A DNA stretch of 20,787 bases from Ichthyophthirius multifiliis (GCF_000220395.1 NW_004086648.1:1-20787), one strand, 5' to 3'; numbered from the stretch's first letter, positions 11,214 to 20,787 are shown. Translations and numbers: made by a program. The notes: generated by a model not told the origin, from the letters alone.

Positions 11214-13001
11214 TCAAAAATTGAATTCAGAATCTTCACCATCAGCAAGTTTATATACATAGTATTATTCATCAAAATACTTTAAGATCTTTTTGATTTC
11301 CTCAACTTCTTTCTTATCATCTTTTTAATTTTAATAAAAATCTGTTATTTTTTCTTGGATTGCATATGAAGGTATCCCACAATCAGCAATAAATTCAAAC
11401 TCTAAAGGCTACATATGATCTTTTTCACGAATTGAAACTTTACATTATCCTAACAAATCAATATCAAATTCAACTTTAATTTAAAGCCAACCTTTTCTTG
11501 TTGGTTCCATAAAACAATAAACATTACTAGCAACCCATCTATTATATTTAACAAGAGGCCTCTCTCCTTAATAAAGATGTATATTGATATATTATTAATT
11601 ATCTTTAGAACTAGTAAGTATAATACACTTTTTAGTTGGTAAAGGAGTTCCTCTTTCAACAATTTTTTTGTAAATTCCTCCCCTGGTTTCAATTCCAATA
11701 GAAAGAGGCACATAATCAAGAACTTTGATTTCATTTAGAGCTTCTTCAAGGACGCTGCCTTAAAGCGAGGCTCCCATAGCAATAGCTTCATCTGGACTAA
11801 TATTTCTATTGATTTTTTTCTAGAAAAACTCTTCCACATATTTTTATACTAATGGTATTTTTGAGCAACCTCCGATAGCGATAATATCATGAAAATCTTT
11901 AACTTCTATTTTTTATTCTTCTAAACATTATTTAATAGGCTAAAAAGTCTTATTAATAATTTATCTTATTATATTTTCGAATTTTCCTCTTGTTAAATTC
12001 ACTATTACGTGCTTTGGACCTGTCACATCAGCTGTTATGTAAGGTAAATTAATTTCTGTTTAGGTTGTGGAGGAAAGCTCTAATTTTGCTTTTTCAGCAG
12101 CTTCACGGATTCTCTGGAAAGCTAATTTATCCTGACTTATTTTTACACCAGGGTTTTAATTTTCGAATTCCTTTATGATATATTCTGTTACTAAATCATC
12201 TATATCATTACCTCCGCATTCTAAATCACCTGCAAAAGCACGTACTTCATATACGCCCTGTCCATATTCTAAGACTGAAAAATCAAAAGTACTTCCTCCA
12301 AAATCATAGACAGCTACCTTTGAAATATCCTAATTTTAAGATTTGCCTGCAGAAAAAGCCAAAGCAGCTGCAACAGGTTCATTTAATAATCTTTTTGGGG
12401 TTAAACCTGCTAACTTTGCAGATTCTTTCATTGCATCTCTTTATTATTCATTGAAATACGCTGGAACTGTTATTACTGCACTTGAGATGCTTTTTGATAA
12501 ATATGCTTCAGCTGTTTATTTTTGGTTTTTTAATATTACTGCAGCTATTTATTCTGGAAGGTATTCTTCGCCATTAGCCTAAATTAAAGGCCTGTTTTCA
12601 GGAGACTTTTTTATTTAATATGAAAGGGTTTTTATATATTCTTCCACTTCGTCATAGTTTTTTCCGATAAGTCTTTTAATTGCATAAATAGTGTTTTCTG
12701 GATTTGTCATTATTGCGCGCTTGGCAGGAGTGCCTACAAATGGCGTTCCATCAGGCGAAAACGATACTACTGATGGAGTGACACGAATTCCTTCTGCATT
12801 TTCTATTACTTTTGGAGCATTTTTATCTTGGAGAATTGCTACAACGGCATTTGCAGTCCCTAAATCTATACCTATTACTTGCTAAGATGGTGGAAGTGAT
12901 GATTTTTCCTTTAAATTTAATCTTTCTGAAAATTGGAATTTTTATAAGAATGATTTTTATGGTTTTATTATTTTATGTAGTTTTTGGAAAGCTTATAGCA
13001 T
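11214..13001 (-). CDS. Mitochondrial-type Hsp70 chaperone with shortened lid
   Basis: An intronless 595-aa frame ending at TGA. Residues 1-41 ([20 protein letters not shown]...) are basic, Ser/Gln-rich and poor in acids, as in a mitochondrial presequence. The ATPase domain follows: [13 protein letters not shown] (D46), [34 protein letters not shown] at D233, GGNDIDD, and [10 protein letters not shown] near 376-384. The linker and peptide-binding beta domain start at [14 protein letters not shown] near 427. [15 protein letters not shown] and the lack of a C-terminal EEVD match DnaK/mtHsp70 rather than cytosolic Hsp70. It is divergent: GTTN is GTAN, GGGTFD is GGSTFD, LGGEDFD is CGGNDID, and the beta domain has DLLG instead of DANG. 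After the beta domain only about 55 residues remain, against about 120-130 normally, so most of the helical lid is missing. The ATP-contact glutamate and proline are kept. ATP-driven folding or import in mitochondria is likely, possibly by a specialised paralogue. Confidence 0.9.
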
Positions 13002-13134
13002 TTATTTTTTATTTTTTTAGTAATTTTATATTTTGGTATTTTGGTATTTTTTTTTTTTTTTGAACGATAAATATATCTTTTTTATATATATACTATATTT
13101 ATTTTATTTCTTTAATTTTTATTTTAATGCTTTT
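13002..13134. promoter_or_regulatory. Short upstream region of the Hsp70 gene
   Basis: 133 bp separate the Hsp70 start codon from the stop of the upstream stress-protein gene on the same strand. It is the probable Hsp70 promoter and the end of the upstream transcript. A T-run at about 13048-13061 and a TATATA run are present. No heat-shock element of nGAAn type could be confirmed by eye. Confidence 0.4.
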
Positions 13135-14172
13135 TCAAGGTATTATTATTATATTAGAATTCGAGTTTAGAACTATTTATTCTCCAGTATTTCCAAAGAA
13201 ATTCTTATTTTCTAATTGAGCTCTATAACCATTATTTCCAATCTATTTTTTAATATTAAAATAAATTAAGAAAATAATAATATTTACCACAACATAACTA
13301 ATTTTATTTTTATTAATATATTAACATATTGATTAAACGACTTAAAATGAAGTTTCTAATTCTAAAAATTACCAAGCGATCTTTTTTATAAAAAAATAGC
13401 AAAAAATATAAATATTTATTTTCTACATCTTTAAAATTTTCTAATTCTTATTCTAATTTGGCTTTAATTATTTTACTGAATTTTTATTTATCAGGCGTAG
13501 GAGCATAACAAAAAATAAATTTATCTCCTTAATTTCTTAAACTTAAGCACACATTCAATGCCTTATAAGCTTTATTTGAACCGTCTAAACAAGCTAAATA
13601 AGTAATAGGTGAAGAATCAGTACTTCTACAAACTAATTCTTTGATAATAAAAACTGGAATTTGACTATGAAAGCATAAATGCTTGACTGTTTAACTCATA
13701 CCATTTTTATCTCTTTTTTTGTTATATTTTATTAAATAATTATAATTAATATTAATTTTTGTTTAACTTTTTTTCTTGTTTTCTTCCATAATATCCAACG
13801 AAAATAAAACTTATTTACATATTATTTGCAATATTTAATATTTGTTCTCTACAAGAAGGAAGCTCAGAATTTTATTCTTCAATAATAAGTCTTTAATTTT
13901 AATATTACAACTTTTTGTAAAAAAATAAATTTAAATAATAAAAAAATATATAAAAAAACGCAATTTTCGATATAATAATCATATATTTGCTATCCTTAAT
14001 AATTTAATGGCAAATAGTCTTTCTTACTATTTGTTATATGTAGTATTATTGTTTAATTTATTTTTTCTTTGATTAATCCGAATGTTTCTTAACACTATTT
14101 ATAAGCCTTTATACTATAATCTGAACCATCAACTGCTACTAATATGTTTTAGAAATTTATATTTTATATCAT
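13135..14172 (-). CDS. Tandem-domain universal stress protein (UspA family)
   Basis: Five exons (14172-13960, 13910-13768, 13712-13427, 13380-13288, 13242-13135) join to 843 nt, 280 aa and TGA. The introns are 49, 55, 46 and 45 nt, each GT...AG; the last starts GTAAAT. Domain 1 opens with NILVAVDGSDYSIKAYKQC and carries the nucleotide-binding signature G-2x-G-9x-G at G110, G113 and G123 (GYYGRKQEKKDKNGMS). The signature appears only after intron 2 is removed. Domain 2 begins TYLACLDGSNKAYKAL (D162) and ends IGNNGYRAQ...GNTGEQIVL...NIIIIP, a looser form with 11 residues before the last Gly. Family knowledge: Usp proteins bind ATP or AMP and act in stress resistance, and tandem Usp proteins are common. 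The cellular role here is unknown. The start is the only ATG before the first beta strand. Confidence 0.88.
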
Positions 14173-15480
14173 TTTTTTGATATAACTATTAAGTTATTAT
14201 TATTTATTTTGTATTTTAATATTTATTATTAATTGAATATTAAATTATTTTTATTTTTGTTAAGTTATTTTTTTTTTTTTTTAATAATTTTTAATGTATT
14301 TTTATATATTTTATTGTTTAATTTTAATACAATTAATTTTTTATAAAATAAATAATGTCTAGACTATAATGAATAAAGTTAATAGTATTATCATTAAAGC
14401 TAAATTATTTGTAATTGTAAAGACATGAAATTAAATATAAAAAATATGTAAAAACAGAAAAAAAAAAAAAATTAGCAAAATAATTTAATCCAAAATTTGC
14501 AATAGAAATATTTCTATAAAAAAAAAATTTTCTGTAAACAAAAGTCCAGAAAATTAATTTTGAAAAATATTATAAATTACTTATATTAAATTTCATACTT
14601 TTTTCTTTTTTATAATAAATTTTATCTTTATATTTTTGAAATTGTTTTAAACAAGAAAATGCTTCAAAATTATTTAGAATATGCCATATTTTCATAGCAA
14701 AATTGCAAGTTTTCCATATTTTCAATATAAAATTTTAAGTTTTCCCAAATATTTTATATAAATAACAATTTAAAAATATTGATGGAATGAAAACTTAGAA
14801 AATTTTCGATAAAAAAAATAAATCTGGAGACGAGACGATAATTGAAATTTGTGCAAAATAAAATAACTTAAAAATTTTCAAAAAATAAATGGAAACACAA
14901 AACACAAAATAGGCTTCCCTTTAAGATTTTCACATATATTTTTTCTCAAAAATTTATTTGAATTTCTGAATATTGCTAATTATAATCAATTTCATAAATT
15001 ATTTTTATAAATTTTACATAATTGTACAAAAAAAAATTATTTTATATTATTAAAATAAATTACCAATTATTATATAAACCTAAAAATAAATGATTAAAAG
15101 TTAATACAATATAATTTATATGCAAAAAAAAAATGTATTCTATTATTCGGAATATTTTATTTATAATTTTATAATATTTAAATATAAGTATTAGACTTTA
15201 TTTATTATATTTTAGAACTTTAAACTTATAAGCCAAATGATTCGATTCAATCAATAAAATTATATTTATTAATAATAATAACTAAAAAACGTGTTTTTAA
15301 TTACCAATTATTATCAATTAAATTTTATTTTATATAACAATAAAATTTTAAGTACCTACCTTAAAATAAAATGGGAAGTAAATTTAAAACAATAAAAATT
15401 AAAATTTCAGTTTAAAATAATACATAAATAAAGTTTTTCTTACATGCCAAAGAAACGAAAAACTAATAGATTAAAATAAA
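14173..15480. other. Spacer between divergent genes
   Basis: 1.3 kb of mostly A/T DNA between the stress-protein and macro-domain starts. It holds a 30-bp degenerate tandem repeat at 14684-14743 and a few G+C-richer patches near 14530 and 14824-14840. No open frame with gene-like composition was found. From 15363 onward the frame of the next gene is already open. Confidence 0.55.
14684..14743. repeat. Two-copy 30-bp degenerate tandem repeat
   Basis: Two adjacent 30-bp units, each beginning CCATATTTTCA and ending AAGTTTT, match at 24 of 30 positions. A shorter CCAAAT-type relic follows. The inverse of AAGTTTTC (GAAAACTT) occurs at 14789-14796, so a hairpin is possible. Confidence 0.6.
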
Positions 15481-16588
15481 ATGAAAATTTTACATAAAAG
15501 TTAAATACATAGAACATCTTTTTTAGTTTTAGATGCTGATTATTTTAAAATTTAATGTGATGCTATTGGTATTATTAAAAATTTAATTATTTTTTAGAAT
15601 ATTTAATTATAACTAAAAAGTAAATGCTCACTAATATCCTTTTACACTTTCTCCAATAGTTTAAAAATCTAAGTTTTTTTTTAAAAAAATATATATATTA
15701 ATAGTTAAAAAAAAAAAAATTAAAAAAAAAGAAAAGTGTTTGATATTTAAAAAAATAATTTATTTAGTAAAAAAATAAATATAAAAATATATATTTACAA
15801 GCCAAAAATTTAATCTAGTAAATACAGGTAGTGTTTCACATATTATTAATGAAAGTGAAATGAAAATAAGTTATATAATAAATGCAGTATTACCTTAATA
15901 TACTAATTAAACAAATATATAAAATCTTTAAATAAAATTGTTTGAAATATATAGAAAAACGTTAATTATTTTTTTATATATTTTTTTTTCTATATTTTAA
16001 ATTTATATAAAAGATTAGAATTAGCTGAGAAATTAGAAGTTTAATCGATTTGTTTTATAGATTTAAATAATTTCGCCTTTTAAATCCCTATAGGTCTACA
16101 TTTAGAATGTTTAATAGGCTCTATTGTATTATATATAGATGAAAATCAGGAGAAAACTAAAATAAGGAAAATATATATCGCCAATTAAGAAAAATTAAAA
16201 TTATAAATACTTATATATTAAATGGAAAGTAAAATAATAGCAATTTAAGAATAAAATTTAAAAAATATGTTTAAGTGTAGTATTTCTAATCTTCTTAAAT
16301 CTAACAGTTATCTTAAAAAACAAATTGAAACCTAGTAAATTATTAATTAAAAACAAAGTTGCTAAGACGAATCTTCATAAATAATTAATTTAAAAAATTA
16401 AAGTAATTTTCTATTTTAATTATTGTATTTTAAATAAATATGCTTATTTTATATAAATATTAACTTTTATACATTCTAATTAATAATTTATTTTTGAATA
16501 TAAAGATGAGGAGGAGTCTTTTGAAATATTTAATGAAAATGAATTAATAGAAATTCTTAATTTAAAAGGATAAAGTAATGTAAATTGA
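15481..16588 (+). CDS. Degenerate macro-domain protein with helical C-terminus
   Basis: Exons 15481-15658, 15828-15960, 16014-16402 and 16506-16588 join to 783 nt, 260 aa and TGA. Introns are 169, 53 and 103 nt. Macro-domain landmarks appear in order: SFLVLDADYFKIQCDAI (residues 13-29), ISYIINAVLPQY (73-84, compare YIIHAVGPxY), then ELAEKLEVQSICFIDL and the final helix with GLHLECLIGSIVLYIDE (131-147). The ADP-ribose loops are not conserved: the NAAN-type motif is GIIKN, the glycine-rich insert is short, and the STGxYG loop is LNNFAFQIP. Loss of ADP-ribose binding is therefore likely. Residues 160-235 are Q/K/E-rich and probably helical. The last exon gives an acidic end (EEESFEIFNENE). Intron 1 is the least certain boundary. 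The frame is open upstream to about 15363, so a longer N-terminus is possible. Function is unknown. Confidence 0.6.
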
Positions 16589-16831
16589 TTTTAGACGTTT
16601 TATTATGACATAATGTTATAATTTTAATAAGTTGATACTATTTATTTTTATATTTTATAAAAAGATAATGTTTTTATGTAAACTTAAATATTTATATAGT
16701 TTATTTTTTCATATTAATATTTAAAGCAAATAATAGTTTAAATAAAAAAAGCTTAAATAATTTTTTTTTACTGATATAAAATAATAAAAAAAGATATTAA
16801 ATAATAAAAAATATAAAATTAAAAAAAAAAA
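16589..16831. other. Short spacer between same-strand genes
   Basis: 243 bp of A/T-rich DNA between the macro-domain stop and the ES1 start. It contains the ES1 promoter and the upstream gene's 3' end. No named motif is seen. Confidence 0.5.
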
Positions 16832-17982
16832 ATGATTTCTAAATAACTCTTTAAATTTAAAGCATTGAACCCGTTTTCGTTCAAAGTAAAAATAAAAATC
16901 ATTAAATTAATCATAATCTAAATAATAAAAATAAAAAAGTTTTGCTAAACCGTTGAAGGAACAATCTAAAATTAGGAATCAAATGTATATCAAAAACCAA
17001 GATTTAACTCTGTAGCTGTTATATTATCAGGATGTGGAGTATTCGATGGTATTTTTATAAATAGAAATAAAAATAAAAATAATAAAAAAAGGTTCTGAGG
17101 TAACAGAAACAATATCCATTTTAATATAACTATAAAAAATGAACGTAAAAGTACATATGTTTGCTCCAAATTAAGATTAGCATCATGTAATAAATCATAC
17201 AAATGGCGAAGTAATGAATGAAAAGAGAAATGTATTAGAATAATCAAAACTTTTCGGATCTGAAGTAAGAGATATTAAGACTTTAAATGCTGAAGAATTT
17301 TAAGCTTTATTAATACCTGGAGGATTCGGAGTAGCTAAAAATTTATCTAACTTTGCCGAAAAAGGAGAAGAATTTACAGTTAATGAAGATGTTTCTAAAG
17401 CTATATAAGTAAAAAAAATCATATATATTTTATATATTTATATTAATTAAAAATATATAGGATTTTAACAATTAAGCTAAACCTATTGGTGCTGTTTGCA
17501 TTAGTCCTATTTTAATAGCTAAGGTTTTGGGAGAAAAGAAGCCAATGATTACATTAGGCAAGAGATAAACTGAAAAGGATAATAAATGGCCTCATTCTGG
17601 AGCAATTGATGTAGCTGAAAAATTAGGTGCTACAACTATTGAAAGAAGTCCTTCTGCTTTTTAAATTGACTTCAGTAATAAAATTATTACTTCTCCTTGT
17701 TTCATGTATGATGGATTTAAAAAATTTAGTACAGCAAATGAAGGGATATAATTAGTTTGCTAAATTATGGAATAAATGCATTATGGAAAAAAAATTGTTT
17801 TAAATGACATTTTTTAAAAGTAAAATGAAGCAAGATTAGAAAGACAAGGATAATAAGCTTAATAATAAGGATTTTAAGGCTAATATTAATAAGGATATTA
17901 AGGTCAATAATAAGGAAATGAAAGCAATAGAAATTATAGAAACTAAAGAAAATAAAAAAATGAATATTAAGAAGAGGATTGA
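16832..17982 (+). CDS. GATD3: ES1/GATD3-like protein, DJ-1/PfpI superfamily, with Q/G-rich tail
   Basis: Exons 16832-16885, 16940-17048, 17092-17408 and 17461-17982 join to 1002 nt, 333 aa and TGA. Introns are 54, 43 and 52 nt. Residues 1-37 start MISKQLFKFKALNPFSFKF, a basic hydrophobic sequence like a mitochondrial presequence; vertebrate ES1/GATD3 is mitochondrial. The fold follows: VAVILSGCGVFDGSEVTE, LFGSEVRDIKTLNAEEF, LLIPGGFGVAKNLSNFA, and IGAVCISPILIAKVLGEK with the predicted nucleophile Cys173. ITLGKRQ and WPHSGAIDVAEKLGA complete the ES1/ElbB signature. The family is linked to glyoxal or deglycase-like activity, which is unsettled. After about residue 275 the protein gains a 58-aa tail of Q, G, Y, N and R (GQQAQQQGFQGQYQQGYQGQ) that known ES1 proteins lack; most of its Gln codons are TAA. 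The splices are phase-consistent and restore GVFDGSEV. Confidence 0.9.
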
Positions 17983-18663
17983 TTATATTTTTTAAAAATA
18001 TATAAAATGGTTTTATATATGTATTTTCTTTTTAGTTATATATTTAAAAAAAAAAAAAAAATATAAATTTAATAAATTATGTATACACTAAAAATAAGAT
18101 TATATAAATATCGCACTTAATCGTAAATTTAAAAAATCATTATAAAGATATTATTTTGATTTGCTTTATAACTATTTAAAAAATATTTTAATTATATTTA
18201 ATAATCGTTTTATTAATATTTCTTTAATAATATATCTTAAATGCGCTTATTATATTTTAAAATCTTTAATATAAATTATCCAATTTATTTTAACTTTTTA
18301 AAAGGAAAAAAATTATATTTGTAGGAAAAAATAAAATATAATTCATATTTTATTGATATGTTTATTAAATACTCAGTTTATAAATATTTTAAAATAAATT
18401 ATGTTAACAGTACTAGTATTTGTTTTTAAAAAATATAAAACATTTAATTTTCTTAGATATGTATTAATTTTATTTTGAAAATTATATTAATAATTTAATT
18501 TAGGGCTTTTTATTTTATTTATGTTAAAAAAAATTCTTTAGATATTAATAAATCTTTTATTTTTAAACTTTAAAAAATTAATTTAGTATAAAGAAAATAC
18601 AATAATATATATAATTATATAATACTTATCTTATTAATATATATTTATATATAAATAAAATTA
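17983..18663. other. Convergent intergenic spacer
   Basis: About 680 bp between the 3' ends of the ES1 (+) and MORN (-) genes. Very low G+C, with A and T runs and no supported feature. Confidence 0.6.
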
Positions 18664-20696
18664 TCAATATCTTATAAAATTTCCATATATCCATTAACCT
18701 TAAAGTTGTATATTTCCGTTTTCATAAAATAAAGTACCTTTACCATGCCATTTACCTTCTTTAAAAATTCCTTCAAACATTTTATTGCCATTTTTCCAAT
18801 ATTTAATACCTAGTCCATCTTCCTTATGTTATAAAAATTCTCCTTCGTAAAATTTGTTTCCATTTTCTTAAAATAAAATACCTCTTCCATGCCATTTTCC
18901 ATCTTAGAAAGCCCCTTCATAAAGAAAATTTCCATTTTAAGAAAAAGCAATACCTTTACCATTCCATTTTCCTGCCTTAAAAGTTCCTTTATAAAATAAA
19001 TTTCCATTTAAATAAAATTAGCTTCCATATCCATCTGCTTTACCCAATTAGAATTCTCCTAAATATTTTTTGTTTCCATTTTCATAATAGAAAATTCCAT
19101 TCCCACTTTATTAGCCATTTTAGTATTCGCCTTCGTATTTTTTATTTTTATTTTTATAATAAGAAATTCCCTTTCCATGTGGAACTCCATCTTCATAATC
19201 ACCTTCGTAAATCTTATTTCCTTTTTTAGAATACCAAATTCCAAATCCATGTCTTTATCCATCCGAAAAGCCTCCTTAGTACTTCTTCTAGCCTTCTTCA
19301 TCATATAGAATCCCATGTCCATTAGCCTTTCCATTCATAAAATCTCCTTCATATAGTATTTTTTCATTTTAATAGTATGCGATTCCTTTTCCATTCCAAA
19401 GTCCGTTTTTATAATTTCCTTCATGCATTTTTTTCCCGTTTTTATAATAAGAAATGCCTTTTCCTAGCGTTTTATTTTCTACAAAACTTCCTTCATAAAA
19501 TATATTCCCATTTTCATAATAAAGAATACCTTTTCCATTCCATTTTCCATCGTAAAAATTCCCTTCGTAAAGTTTTTTGCCATTTTAGAAATATGAAATT
19601 CCTTTTCCTTGAGGCTTTTCGTTTTTTAATTCTCCTTAATATTTACATTTATCTAAATAAATAATATTCTTTTTGTATTATTTATTTAGCCATTTTTTTT
19701 AATCCTCTACTGAACAAATAAAAAAAGGTATTCCTGTTAAATTATATACTTTAAATTCCAATCCCCAAAATTACGGGTTTTATTAACCGTTTTTTTCAAA
19801 TAAATCGATTAGAAAATTCTACTTTCCTTAATTAAATGTTTGTTCTAAATTCCATGTAAATAATCCTCCTTTATTAGGAATTTAAATAGAAATTTAATCT
19901 TCTTTACAACTAGATATTATTGACATTGAAAAATCTATTTTTTTTCTATTTCCTTTATCCAAACCCCTGAATAATTAAAATCTAAAATTAAAACGCAAAG
20001 TTATTATTAAGAGGTTCTTTTCTCCCATAAATTTTATATTTCATTAAAATAAATTGTCTCTTATTAATCATCGCTTAAACTTATTATTTCTAAACCTCCT
20101 AATTTATTTGATTAGCCTTTAAAATATAATATTGTGCAATCAAAATCTGAATTAAAGTTTTATTCTATTTACTATATGATTTTGTTTTTTATTTGAGTAG
20201 ATTTTTGGTTTAAATTGGCTGCTTTGTTCTTCTTAAAATGAAATCCTCTTTTCATAAAAAACTTTTCCATTTTAATCATATCTTAATTAGATTAATCTTA
20301 TGTATATATAGTAGTATCATTAATATTTTTATCATTTTAGATTTCTATTATTTTTTCTATTTAATAAGCATTGTTTTTAGTTGATGTTTCTATATAAAAA
20401 GCTTAGATTTTATATTAAGATCTTTTTCTAGGAAATAGTTGTATTGTTTTCTATTTTTTTTTTTTTTTTCTGATTTTTTTAATATTTTGTAGTAAAGGTT
20501 TTTTATAAGTTCGAATTTAGTCTTACTTTTTTTAAATAAGTTTTTTTTTTTTTGGAAAAAAAACACAGTTATTTATATAGGGACCATAATTTATTTTATA
20601 TCAAAAATTTTATTTATTAAAACTAAATATCTCCCTAATAATATTTCGATTTTTAGTATTATAATAAATTAAATAATAAAAAAATAAACTTCCCAT
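18664..20696 (-). CDS. MORN-repeat protein with unrecognised N-terminal region
   Basis: The 3' two thirds, from about 19655 to the TGA at 18664, encode about 13 MORN units of 24 aa plus a partial one, of the form YEGxFxDGKxHGKGIxYYENGNK. MORN arrays attach proteins to membranes or cytoskeleton, often at basal bodies or cell cortex in protists. Before them a non-repeat region of about 200 residues includes FWGLEFKVYNLTGIPFFIC and SVEDQKKWLNKQY, recalling the last strand and helix of a PH-type domain, at low confidence. The frame changes once at an A8 run near 19945; no GT...AG pair fits, so one missing base there, or a real frameshift, is likely. Upstream, the frame continues beyond ATG 20279 and ATG 20270. 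A tiny first exon at 20696 (ATG GGA A) with a 55-nt intron (20635-20689) is possible but would need another change at the A16 run 20454-20469. The safe part is 18664-20279; the true start is unresolved. Confidence 0.75.
18700..19655 (-). repeat. MORN-coding 72-bp tandem repeat array
   Basis: About 13 degenerate 72-bp units in phase with the protein frame. They create G+C-rich periodic sequence and long spurious open frames on the opposite strand. Units such as GKWNGKGI and GKWHGKGT recur several times, suggesting unequal exchange within the array. Confidence 0.85.
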
Positions 20697-20787
20697 ATCA
20701 ATATCATTAATAAAAAATAAATATTTAAATAAATATATTTATTTGTATATATTATTATTTTAATAGTTTCCTTAAAAAAAAAATTTT

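Noticed and set aside
11450-11734. Minus-strand 94-codon frame
   Set aside because: It is out of frame with the Hsp70 peptide-binding domain that covers the same bases and matches the family.
12343-12885. Plus-strand open frames with A/G/S-rich translations
   Set aside because: They are the antisense of the Hsp70 ATPase domain, whose minus-strand reading gives clear family motifs.
18810-19664. Met/Lys/Glu-rich or Phe/His-rich open frames on both strands
   Set aside because: They are off-frame readings of the MORN repeat array, which explains their periodic look.
20170-20282. Alternative frame reading YDQNGKVFYEKRISFQEE
   Set aside because: It looks like a MORN-style unit but ends at a TGA soon after and does not connect to the conserved downstream frame; the overlapping frame continues into it.
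1-20787. Mitochondrial or plastid DNA as the source of the extreme AT content
   Set aside because: Spliceosomal-type GT...AG introns, the TAA/TAG=Gln code with TGA stop, and nuclear gene families with targeting presequences all point to a ciliate nucleus.
1-20787. tRNA, rRNA, CRISPR, transposase or virus-like genes
   Set aside because: No cloverleaf with a GTTCRA-type T loop, no rRNA core, no spaced direct repeats and no transposase, integrase, polymerase or capsid motif were seen in either strand by eye.

Overview
The window looks like macronuclear DNA of an oligohymenophorean ciliate, most like Ichthyophthirius multifiliis; the species is an inference from composition and was not searched. 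The basis is direct. The DNA is extremely AT-rich. Every recognisable gene stays open only if TAA and TAG are read as glutamine, and each ends at TGA. Most genes carry short AT-rich GT...AG introns, mostly 41-56 nt. The rejoined exons restore conserved family motifs, so standard-code open frames in this window are mostly meaningless.

Layout: 1-1531 is AT-rich spacer. 1532-3267 (+) is an MFSD12-type major facilitator transporter with one intron. 3268-5015 is spacer. 5016-5471 (+) is an unrecognised weak ORF. 5896-7257 (+) is a leucine-rich-repeat-like gene, decayed or badly resolved, interrupted around an (AT)29 tract. 7863-8519 (-) is an intact pyroglutamyl-peptidase I, divergent across 137 bp from 8657-10247 (+), a B-box/kelch protein. 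10705-11152 holds short ORF remnants. 11214-13001 (-) is a mitochondrial-type Hsp70 with a shortened lid. 133 bp upstream of it, 13135-14172 (-) is a two-domain universal stress protein with four introns. After a 1.3 kb spacer come 15481-16588 (+), a degenerate macro-domain protein, and 16832-17982 (+), an ES1/GATD3 protein of the DJ-1 superfamily with a presequence and a Q/G-rich tail. The right end, 18664 to about 20696 (-), is a large MORN-repeat protein with an unrecognised N-terminal region.

The genes are ordinary nuclear housekeeping or accessory genes and do not form an operon or one pathway. Two (Hsp70 and ES1) have N-termini suggesting mitochondrial import. Universal stress protein, Hsp70 and pyroglutamyl peptidase fit general protein and stress homeostasis, but their proximity is probably chance. 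Three reading-frame changes fall at or next to homopolymer runs (the B-box/kelch gene at about 9083 and 9298, the MORN gene at about 19945). The first two can be explained by 41-nt introns; the third looks like a homopolymer-length error or a real frameshift. No rRNA, tRNA, CRISPR, telomere or transposon was found.
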